Below are positions 56,731 through 64,000 of a stretch of 64,000 nucleotides of DNA, piece after piece. Origin of the DNA: Prochlorococcus sp. AG-347-K16 (GTDB lineage: Bacteria > Cyanobacteriota > Cyanobacteriia > PCC-6307 > Cyanobiaceae); assembly GCA_003281405.1 (NCBI GenBank), contig QCCD01000004.1, positions 1 to 64,000 of the forward strand, in the 5' to 3' direction. Under the pieces are notes generated by a model, which was given only the letters and a program-made list of their open reading frames with translations, searched no databases and had not been told where the DNA came from. Position 1 is the first letter of the stretch, and the number at the start of each line of letters is the position of its first letter. Made by a program: the position numbers and the translations under genes.

Positions 56731-58869
56731 TTAAAACTTCCATCCTACTCCAAGTGTATATCTCCAATCTCCACTTAGGTCCTTGCTAGCAACATCTAAT
56801 CTTAGTGGACCAACTGGCGTTTTAACCCCAACCCCACCTCCAAGCGAATAACCAGAACCTGATTTCTGCAATAATTTACCAGGTTTTCCTGGGACATCAT
56901 TTTGAGATCCCAAATCACTTCCGGCATCAACAAATAAAGCTCCCGATATCATTTTCCAAACAGGAAATCTATATTCTACGGTGCCTTCAACAAAACTTTT
57001 ACTTACAGCTAAATCACAAGATCCCCAACCTCTAATAGATGATGTTCCTCCCATACAAAATGCTTCGTAAGGAGGTAATTCCCCAAGAATAGTTCCCGCC
57101 TTAAATTGAAAACCAATAGCCTGAGGACAGTCTTCACTGGTGGCATCACTAGACTTACATGATTTCGTTAAATTTATTAATTTTGTTGGTATAAAAAACG
57201 AATATGTGGCTCTCATTCTATTAAAAGTCGGAGAATTATTTCCCATTGAGACAAACTGTTCAGTACCAAGGCTTAGTTTGTTTCCTGAAGTTGGATTCGT
57301 GGAATTATTCAAGTTATTTCTAGATGCACTTGCAATAACACTAACTAATGTATTTTCATCAGGGCATGAACCATCATTTCGAGTAAATCCAATACAAATA
57401 ATATCGCTTATATTATTTCTGGTTGTGGTTGGCGTCCTATCTCCATAAGGTTTTTTGTTTCCATCACCATCAACCATCTTTACTTTCTTAAAATTCATTC
57501 CTGCAAGTACTCTCCATTTAGCGACCTTAAATGGATCTCCACCATTTAACGGCCTTGAGAAAGCAAATCCACCACCTGTTTTTTCTAAAACTACTGATGA
57601 AAAAGTATCAGAGCTAGATGGAGTTTGATCATCTACTGCATAAAATCTCCCATTTTTTTTACTTTTAAATTCTTGAGGATAATCTCTACTTGCAAAAAGA
57701 TTTGTTCTAAAAGAAGTTTTATGTTTATCTCCCTTAATCCAAGGATCAGATAATGAAAAATTATAAGTAGTTGAATATTCTCCGAAATTTAAGTTTAAAT
57801 TTGTAGACCATGCTCTTCCTAGTGCATTTGTTTCCTGCAAACCAATCGTGGCGAAGAGTCCTGAACCATTACTATAACCAAGTCCACCTGTTAATGATCC
57901 TGTTCTTTGCTCGCTCAGGTCTAAAAAAATTATGACTTGACCAGGCTTTACATTATCAGGACCGAGGGAAACCTTTACATCATCAAATAGTGAAGTGGCA
58001 TAGAGTCTACCTATATCAGCTTCTAAAATTTTTCTATTAAATATTGAACCAGGTTGTGTTTTTAATTCTCTTTTTATAACCCAATCTTTTGTTTTCCCTT
58101 TTCTAGGTTTTCCATCAACATTAGTTTCACCATCAGAACCTAGAAATCTTAGTTTTACGTCAGATATAATGCCCTCAGAAACTTTTAATGTTACTACTCC
58201 GTTCTCAGATATTCTATCTGGGCCAGTAATTCTAGCTAAGGAGTAGCCCTCTTTTTCATAACGTTTTTTTATTATTTCTATCTTATTTTGAATTTCATTT
58301 AGGTTAAGAGTTGTTCCATAATAATTATTAAAAATATTATCTACGTATTCATTGGAGATTAGAGAGTTTATTGGTTTAAGTTCAACTTTCTTCAAAATTG
58401 GATTAGGCACTACTTCTACTATTAGCCTCACGCCTAGTGGCCCCTCTTGAGACTTTATTTTAACTCCTGAAAACCAACCACTTGCATATATTGCATTGAG
58501 GTCTTGATTTAATATTTGATTATTAACAATACTTCCAGGCTTTATGCTCATAGAATCATATGCAGCCAATTCAAGTTTTCTACCCTCAGGATGATTTTCC
58601 CAACCTTCGATAATTATTTCTGAGATAAGAACACTTTCTTCATTAGTGTCATTATTATTTTCAGCAAGAAGAAACTCATTCTTTTGTTTGGTATCAATCC
58701 CTTTAAAAAAAACATTATTAAGATTTGGTATTTCTAAAGTTTTTATTGATTGATCAATTTCATTTGGCAAATACTTAGCAGCAAGTTCTGAATTATTTGA
58801 TATTAAAATCAAGGGAGTACAGGCAACATTTGTGAAAATCTTTCCAAATTTTAAAGAATGTTTTTGCAT
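56731..58869 (-). CDS. bamA: outer-membrane assembly protein BamA / Omp85
   Basis: Beta-barrel insertase of the outer membrane and homologue of plastid Toc75. About 75 N-terminal residues include a hydrophobic stretch, then periplasmic POTRA repeats (three in cyanobacteria; VLISEIIIEGWENH begins the first), then the C-terminal 16-strand barrel with the conserved GGTSSIRGWG loop and terminal aromatic (GVGWKF). Length 712. Upstream of lpxC with no gap, so protein and lipid components of the outer membrane are co-expressed. Confidence 0.95.
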   Translation of the reverse strand: MQKHSLKFGKIFTNVACTPLILISNNSELAAKYLPNEIDQSIKTLEIPNLNNVFFKGIDTKQKNEFLLAENNNDTNEESVLISEIIIEGWENHPEGRKLELAAYDSMSIKPGSIVNNQILNQDLNAIYASGWFSGVKIKSQEGPLGVRLIVEVVPNPILKKVELKPINSLISNEYVDNIFNNYYGTTLNLNEIQNKIEIIKKRYEKEGYSLARITGPDRISENGVVTLKVSEGIISDVKLRFLGSDGETNVDGKPRKGKTKDWVIKRELKTQPGSIFNRKILEADIGRLYATSLFDDVKVSLGPDNVKPGQVIIFLDLSEQRTGSLTGGLGYSNGSGLFATIGLQETNALGRAWSTNLNLNFGEYSTTYNFSLSDPWIKGDKHKTSFRTNLFASRDYPQEFKSKKNGRFYAVDDQTPSSSDTFSSVVLEKTGGGFAFSRPLNGGDPFKVAKWRVLAGMNFKKVKMVDGDGNKKPYGDRTPTTTRNNISDIICIGFTRNDGSCPDENTLVSVIASASRNNLNNSTNPTSGNKLSLGTEQFVSMGNNSPTFNRMRATYSFFIPTKLINLTKSCKSSDATSEDCPQAIGFQFKAGTILGELPPYEAFCMGGTSSIRGWGSCDLAVSKSFVEGTVEYRFPVWKMISGALFVDAGSDLGSQNDVPGKPGKLLQKSGSGYSLGGGVGVKTPVGPLRLDVASKDLSGDWRYTLGVGWKF

Positions 58870-58915
58870 GATACTTTTGATGAAGATAAATTAACTCAAT
58901 ATTTATTCAATTAGG

Positions 58916-59644
58916 TTAAAGAAAATTGTTAATTCTTCGGTTAATTTCACTATAAGCTTCAATTAAACCACCTAAATCATTCCTAAATCTATCTTTATCT
59001 AAACTTACGATTGTATCATTTTTTTGGTTTAGATCCCACAATCTACAATTATCAGGACTTATTTCATCTCCAAGAAGAATATTATTTTTAAAATCATAAC
59101 CATATTCCAACTTGAAATCTACAAGCTGAAGTTGAATATTTTTAAAGAAACTTTTCAGAATTCCATTAACTTTTAAAGTTAAATCAATTATTAATTCTAA
59201 ATCATCAGAGTTTAATATGTTCATTAATTTAATTCTATCTTTTGTAATAAGGGGATCATTAAGTTCATCATTTTTCAGGTAGATATCAATTAATGGGTTT
59301 GACAGCAAAGTTCCAGGTTTTATAGTCGTTTGTTTACATAAAGAACCATAAGCTGTATTTCTTAGAACAATTTCTAATGGAATTACTTTTATTTTTTTTG
59401 CAATCATTGTATTTTCATTTTCGAGTTCAATATAGTGTGTTGGAATGTTCTTCTTAATGAGAATTTCAAAAATTCTTGCACTTATTAGGCAATTAAGTTT
59501 GCCTTTACCTTCAAATTTTTCTTTTTTTAAAGCATTAAAAGCTGTAGCGTCATCTTTAAATTCAATTTTTACTTTATCTACATCATCATGCGTAAATATT
59601 TTTTTTGCTTTTCCTTCATATATTAACTCATGTTTATTATTCAT
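58916..59644 (-). CDS. purC: phosphoribosylaminoimidazole-succinocarboxamide synthase
   Basis: Purine synthesis: joins aspartate to CAIR with ATP. It shows LIYEGKAKKIF at the N-terminus, IEFKDDATAFNALK, the conserved VIPLEIVLRNTAYGS and LVDFKLEYG with LLGDEISPDNCRLWD. Length 242. It is divergent from purD, so the two purine genes share the 135-nt region 59645-59779. Confidence 0.96.
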   Translation of the reverse strand: MNNKHELIYEGKAKKIFTHDDVDKVKIEFKDDATAFNALKKEKFEGKGKLNCLISARIFEILIKKNIPTHYIELENENTMIAKKIKVIPLEIVLRNTAYGSLCKQTTIKPGTLLSNPLIDIYLKNDELNDPLITKDRIKLMNILNSDDLELIIDLTLKVNGILKSFFKNIQLQLVDFKLEYGYDFKNNILLGDEISPDNCRLWDLNQKNDTIVSLDKDRFRNDLGGLIEAYSEINRRINNFL

Positions 59645-59779
59645 TAATTTAAAACCTGATTGTGATTACTAAAAGTACTTTTTGTAATTAACATAATTAT
59701 TAGAGATCAAATTCAAAAGATTTGATTTTATATTAGCTGATTATTCATCGAAACCTCATAACCTTAAAGAAACAAATAT
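59645..59779. promoter_or_regulatory. divergent purC/purD promoter region
   Basis: A 135-nt AT-rich gap between two divergently transcribed purine-biosynthesis genes; it must hold both promoters. I saw no PurR-like palindrome or riboswitch core. Confidence 0.45.
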
Positions 59780-61111
59780 ATGGGAATTCATTCACTAAAT
59801 TCTAAGAGCTTTAATAGATTAGAAAATATCTTAATAATTGGAAATGGAGGGAGAGAAAACTCCTTGGCTTGGGCTATTCAAAAAAATGAATTAGTTAAAA
59901 AAGTTTATTTAGTACCTGGTAACGCTGGTTCAGAAAGAATAAATAAATGTGAAAGAATAAAAATTGATCTAAACAATGAAAATGAACTGGTAGAAAAGCT
60001 TTATTTTCTTATGATAGATTTAGTTGTAATTGGACCTGAAATACCTCTTGCAAATGGATTAGCTGATTTACTTCGCAAAGAAGATTTTAAAGTATTTGGA
60101 CCTAATAAAGATGGAGCAAAATTAGAATTTAGCAAATCATGGGCTAAGGAATTTATGCAAAAAGCAAATATTCCAACTGCAAACTTTTGGAAAGTCAATT
60201 CTATAGAAGAAGCGAAAAAAATTATCAATTCATCATCAACCCCACTAGTAGTAAAAGCTGATGGTCTAGCTTCAGGCAAAGGTGTTTTTATTCCTAATTC
60301 AAGAGATGAATGCTTCAAAGCAGCAGAATCAATTTTTAACGGTAAATTTGGTAACTCTGGGAATATAGTTGTTTTAGAAGAAAAAATTCAAGGACCAGAA
60401 GTTTCAGTTTTTGCTTTATGCGATGGAGAGAGATATACATTACTTCCAACCGCCCAAGATCACAAAAGACTTAACGAGAAAGATACAGGCCCAAATACAG
60501 GAGGTATGGGAGCTTATTCCCCTGCCCCATTATTAACAGAAGATTACCTTGATAAAATTATCAAAGAGATAATTGAACCTACAATCAAAGAATTAAATAA
60601 AAGGAATATTGACTATAGAGGCGTAATTTACTTTGGGTTAATGATCACAAAATCTGGGCCCAAAGTTATAGAATATAATTGCAGATTTGGTGATCCAGAA
60701 TGCCAAACAATCATGCCCTTGATGGATCAAAATTTTGTATTTCTTTTAGAAAAATGCTCAATGGGAAATTTAACTGGTGATGAAAAAATTAGTACTTCTG
60801 ATAAAGTCAGTGGTTGTGTAATAGCGACCTCAAAAGGTTATCCTAACGAATATAAAACTGGTTTTCAAATAAAAATAGGTAAGGTTGACTCAAATGATTG
60901 TCAAATTTTCGACTCAGGTACTTCCTTGAGTGCAAATGGGAAATTATTAACGGATGGAGGAAGAGTCTTAAGTATCGTCTGTCAAGATAAAGATTTTGAT
61001 AAGGTTTTTGAAAGAGCATACAAGAATTTAAAAGAAATTCATTTTGAGGGTATTTACTTCAGACATGACATAGGTCATCAAGTCAGAAAAAACTTTTCCA
61101 AGGAGAATTAA
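59780..61111 (+). CDS. purD: phosphoribosylamine-glycine ligase
   Basis: ATP-grasp enzyme making GAR in purine synthesis. It shows ILIIGNGGRENSLAWA near residue 17, GPEIPLANGLAD, FGPNKDGAKLE, VVKADGLASGKGV and TGPNTGGMGAYSPAP, with the metal-binding EYNCRFGDPECQ. Length 443; the first ~16 residues are a non-conserved extension, so a later start is possible. nblS begins four bases after its stop. Confidence 0.95.
   Translation: MGIHSLNSKSFNRLENILIIGNGGRENSLAWAIQKNELVKKVYLVPGNAGSERINKCERIKIDLNNENELVEKLYFLMIDLVVIGPEIPLANGLADLLRKEDFKVFGPNKDGAKLEFSKSWAKEFMQKANIPTANFWKVNSIEEAKKIINSSSTPLVVKADGLASGKGVFIPNSRDECFKAAESIFNGKFGNSGNIVVLEEKIQGPEVSVFALCDGERYTLLPTAQDHKRLNEKDTGPNTGGMGAYSPAPLLTEDYLDKIIKEIIEPTIKELNKRNIDYRGVIYFGLMITKSGPKVIEYNCRFGDPECQTIMPLMDQNFVFLLEKCSMGNLTGDEKISTSDKVSGCVIATSKGYPNEYKTGFQIKIGKVDSNDCQIFDSGTSLSANGKLLTDGGRVLSIVCQDKDFDKVFERAYKNLKEIHFEGIYFRHDIGHQVRKNFSKEN
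61102..61105 (+). promoter_or_regulatory. Shine-Dalgarno site for nblS
   Basis: GGAG within AAGGAGAA at the end of purD, ten bases before the nblS ATG. It supports ATG 61116 as the start and indicates co-transcription. Confidence 0.55.
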
Positions 61112-61115
61112 GTTT

Positions 61116-63182
61116 ATGGTGGATACCGATAATCGAGAAAATAGAAAATATAACATCACTGATAACGAAGTTATGAACAATAATTATTGGATTAATGGAA
61201 TCCTTGCTTGGTGGAGCGGGTTTAGTTTAAGAACAAAGTTATTAGCTATAGCAACTCTTGTCGTGAGCCTCCTAATGACAGGAATAACTTTTTTTGCTCT
61301 AAATAGTATTCAAAGAGATGCTGGAATGAATGATACTAGATATGCTCGAGATCTTGGCTTATTATTATCTGGGAATGTTACAGAATTAGTTGCTAATAAC
61401 CAAAAAAAAGAAATTTCAAATGTAGCTGAAAAGTTTTGGAGGTCAAGTAGAAACCTGCGCTATATATTCTTTACTGATGCTGAAGATATTGTTCAACTTG
61501 GGATACCGATCAGTGCAACACCCACAAGCTCAGACAGTCAGTTTCAGCTCACTCGAAGACTAAAATTGCCCTCAGAATTAAAGAAAAGACCACAATTCCC
61601 TTTGGTTAGACAGCATGCGACTCCTCAAGGTCAAGTAACAGATGTATTTGTCCCAATGTTGTGGAAGGGCAAATATCTTGGAACTTTAGCATTGGGTGTC
61701 ACCCCTAACAAAAAAGCACTTGCCAGCGCTGCTTTAACTAGAGAAGTAACCATTGCAGTTTTTATCTCCATTTGGGTTTTAGTCATACTTGGAGCTGTAT
61801 TTAATGCTCTAACAATTACTAGACCCGTTAGAGAGTTAGTAAGAGGTGTTAGAGAAATCTCAAGAGGAAATTTTAAGTCCAGAATTGCTTTACCTATGAC
61901 AGGTGATCTAGGAGAACTTTTAAATGGATTTAACCGAATGGCCACACAGTTAGAAAATTATGATGAAGCTAATATAGAAGAACTAAAAGCGGCACAGATT
62001 AAACAGCAATCACTAATTGCTACAATGGCTGATGGTGCCATATTATTGGACTCACAAGGCAAGATTGTACTTACTAACCCAACAGCAAAGAGATTATTTC
62101 GCTGGGAAGGAAGATTCTTAGAGGGTAAATATTTTTTAAATGAAATCCCCGAGATTTTATCTAACGACTTACATACTAATATAGAGTCCATTTTAAACAG
62201 GGAAAAGGAAAAAGACGATTTAAGATTCAGTTTAGGAGAACCAGCAAGAACCTTAAGAATTGTCTTGCAATCAGTTTTAGATACAAATAAAGTTGAACTA
62301 AAAGGAATTGCTGTAACTATTCAAGATTTAACAAGAGAAGTTGAACTTAACGCTGCACAAAATAGATTTATTAGTAATGTTTCTCACGAATTAAGGACAC
62401 CACTTTTTAATATCAAAAGTTATGTAGAGACCTTACATGATTTAAAAGATCAGCTGTCTGAAGAAGAACAAATAGAATTTTTAGGAATTGCAAATTCAGA
62501 GACTGATAGGTTAACAAGACTTGTAAATGATGTATTAGATTTATCAAGATTGGAGTCTGGGAAAATTGTTCAGCTAGAGCAAATAGACATAAAACCAGCA
62601 ATAGAACAAACTCTTAGAAATTATAGACTTAATGCTACAGAAAAAAATGTTTCATTAGCTCATGAAATAGAGGAAACTATTCCTACAATTCTTGGGAATT
62701 TTGATTTACTTTTACAGGTTTTTGATAATTTGCTGGGTAATGGTTTGAAATTTAGTCCAAAAAATAGCTCCCTAATGATAAGAGCTTATACTTGGCCAGA
62801 TTCATGTCCTGCCTTCCCTCCAAATATTAAAAATGATGAAGCTCCCCAATGTGAATTAGTTTCACCACTACCAAAAGTAAGAATTGAAATTGCTGATACT
62901 GGTTCAGGAATATCTCAGGCTGATCAAGAAAAGATATTTGATCGTTTTTATAGAGTAGAGAATTCCGTCCATACGGAGCAAGGTACCGGTTTAGGTTTAT
63001 CTATAGTGCGGGGCATAATTGAAAAACATGGTGGTGAGATTCGTATGGCTAGTGAATTAGGAGTAGGAACAACTTTCTGGTTTGATTTAGCTCTAGCACA
63101 ATCTGATAAAGACGAATTGTTGACAAAAGCTCTTCATAATTCGGATTCTTTTTCAGGTTCTGAAATTAAAGAAATTATCTAA
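61116..63182 (+). CDS. nblS: sensor histidine kinase NblS (Hik33/DspA)
   Basis: Membrane histidine kinase controlling light, nutrient and cold responses, including hli genes, in cyanobacteria. Two transmembrane helices (about 40-65 and 205-230) flank a periplasmic sensor; then HAMP (about 230-285), a PAS domain (about 295-405), HisKA with phospho-accepting His424 in SNVSHELRTP, and HATPase_c with DTGSGIS and GTGLGLSIV. Length 688. Its last four bases overlap the restored kaiC stop in a shared CTAA. The partner RpaB is not in the window. Confidence 0.93.
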   Translation: MVDTDNRENRKYNITDNEVMNNNYWINGILAWWSGFSLRTKLLAIATLVVSLLMTGITFFALNSIQRDAGMNDTRYARDLGLLLSGNVTELVANNQKKEISNVAEKFWRSSRNLRYIFFTDAEDIVQLGIPISATPTSSDSQFQLTRRLKLPSELKKRPQFPLVRQHATPQGQVTDVFVPMLWKGKYLGTLALGVTPNKKALASAALTREVTIAVFISIWVLVILGAVFNALTITRPVRELVRGVREISRGNFKSRIALPMTGDLGELLNGFNRMATQLENYDEANIEELKAAQIKQQSLIATMADGAILLDSQGKIVLTNPTAKRLFRWEGRFLEGKYFLNEIPEILSNDLHTNIESILNREKEKDDLRFSLGEPARTLRIVLQSVLDTNKVELKGIAVTIQDLTREVELNAAQNRFISNVSHELRTPLFNIKSYVETLHDLKDQLSEEEQIEFLGIANSETDRLTRLVNDVLDLSRLESGKIVQLEQIDIKPAIEQTLRNYRLNATEKNVSLAHEIEETIPTILGNFDLLLQVFDNLLGNGLKFSPKNSSLMIRAYTWPDSCPAFPPNIKNDEAPQCELVSPLPKVRIEIADTGSGISQADQEKIFDRFYRVENSVHTEQGTGLGLSIVRGIIEKHGGEIRMASELGVGTTFWFDLALAQSDKDELLTKALHNSDSFSGSEIKEII

Positions 63183-64000
63183 TTTTTATCTAATCCTTTA
63201 AAAACATTTTGAACATTTTGATCAGGCACAACTCTATGAGGGGCACCACTAAATATTTGTTCAAAATTAGAAAAAGAATCTTTTATTTCTGGGCCACTAT
63301 TCGTAATGATAAATTCTCTAATTCGCTTATCATGCCATGATCCCCGCATTTTAAAACATTTAAAGCTCTTGCCATCTCACCTTTTATTTCTACATATTGA
63401 AGTAACAATATCGTATCTGTAATTGTTGAGATATGAGAATCAGTTATAGAGTGACTCCCCATAAATTCTTCTGCAGTATTAGTAAAAAAGCCTGCTATCT
63501 CTTCTTGCTTGGTATAACCGGTAACAGCAATCACAAACTGTCTAAATGCATTCAAACTTACACCCCTAGCTAATGCAGAGAGAGAGTCAATTGCCATTCT
63601 TTTTGGTTTAAATTGATTAATTTGCGTTTTAATAATTTGTAAGTGATCTTCTAAACCAGTTGATTCAGGATATGCACAAATAATTTTCAATAATCCATCA
63701 CTTTCCATTTTTTCAAAATCAATTCCCCAGCTAGTCGCATTCCTTAGTAATTGAGCCCTAGATTCTTCATATGCAAAAAGTATTGCTCTTTCACTATTAT
63801 CGTAAGCATCTTCAACAAATTTTGATACAAGCATTGTTTTACCTGTACCAGTAGCTCCAGTGGCAAGAATAATGGAATCTTGAAAATAACCTCCTCCACA
63901 CATATCATCAAGATCTTTAACTCCAGAGCTAATCCTAATATTTGAGGATCTCTGCGTTAATCTCATTGCTCCAAGTGCAAAAACACTTATTCCATCCATT
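63179..64000 (-). CDS. kaiC: circadian clock ATPase KaiC, CII half, 5'-truncated by window and frameshifted
   Basis: Only the C-terminal half lies in the window; the gene continues past position 64000. The linker ALGAMRLTQRSSN precedes CII, with Walker A GATGTGKT, YEESRAQLLRNATSWG and the phosphorylation site HISTITDT whose Ser-Thr pair equals S431/T432 of Synechococcus elongatus. The uninterrupted frame goes wrong after MARALNVLK and stops at 63283. One base earlier, the -1 frame reads on as canonical KaiC: MRGSWHDKRIREFI, then IKDSFSNFEQIFSGAPHR, to TAG 63179-63181. The lesion is at the TTTTAAAA run about 63351-63357. Sequencing error, mutation, or -1 recoding are all possible. Confidence 0.9.

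Overview
The window looks like a piece of a high-light-adapted Prochlorococcus chromosome (marine picocyanobacterium). Support: visibly AT-rich DNA with dense, often overlapping genes; a nickel superoxide dismutase (sodN) with a maturation peptidase and a nickel-permease-like neighbour; an NblS-type sensor kinase convergent with kaiC; the division gene ftn2/ARC6; an Hli protein; ClpR next to ClpP; and cyanobacterium-specific DUF3119, DUF3086 and DUF1825 genes. The strain cannot be fixed from the sequence alone.

Layout. 0.1-8.1 kb, mostly minus strand: era-trmD, a Bax-inhibitor-like membrane protein, phoH, rpsP, ffh and ftn2/ARC6 (one plus-strand hypothetical at 1.7 kb). 8.2-16.9 kb: pdhA, a group 2 sigma factor, fused nnrE-nnrD, mnmA, lnt, a lumenal/periplasmic FKBP, then the nickel SOD module. 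17-27.4 kb: trpC, lpdA, a SpoU methyltransferase, murA, two tiny membrane ORFs, tRNA-Leu(CAA), argD, folC, an FAD-linked oxidase and a cytosine-deaminase-like amidohydrolase. 27.5-32.7 kb: tRNA-His(GTG), miaB, then ddl-unknown-ftsQ-ftsZ, with the SRP RNA gene antisense after ftsZ. 32.7-39.4 kb: panB, hemW, a membrane PIN-TRAM protein, clpR-clpP, ilvC, cobD. 39.4-41.8 kb is an accessory-looking stretch: hli, four small membrane or secreted unknowns, hupB and a 625-nt gap holding a 37-codon ORF and hairpins. 41.8-52.8 kb: glgX, tRNA-Gly(TCC), a GPH sugar symporter, mlaE-DUF3119-DUF3086-plsY, pyrF, tyrS, DUF1825, a GIY-YIG-like protein, pepA. 52.8-59.6 kb, minus strand: purC-bamA-lpxC-fabZ-lpxA-lpxB-msrA, an outer-membrane biogenesis run. 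59.8-64 kb: purD, nblS and the 3' part of kaiC, which leaves the window.

The most striking observations concern reading frames. kaiC is broken by an apparent one-base lesion at TTTTAAAA near its 3' end, yet 58 codons of correct KaiC tail follow in the -1 frame and end where the gene should. The SpoU methyltransferase and the SodX-like peptidase both encode essential N-terminal residues upstream of any usable ATG/GTG/TTG, next to homopolymer runs. These are either sequencing/assembly indels, non-standard initiation, or recoding. No CRISPR array, prophage, insertion sequence or integrase was seen.
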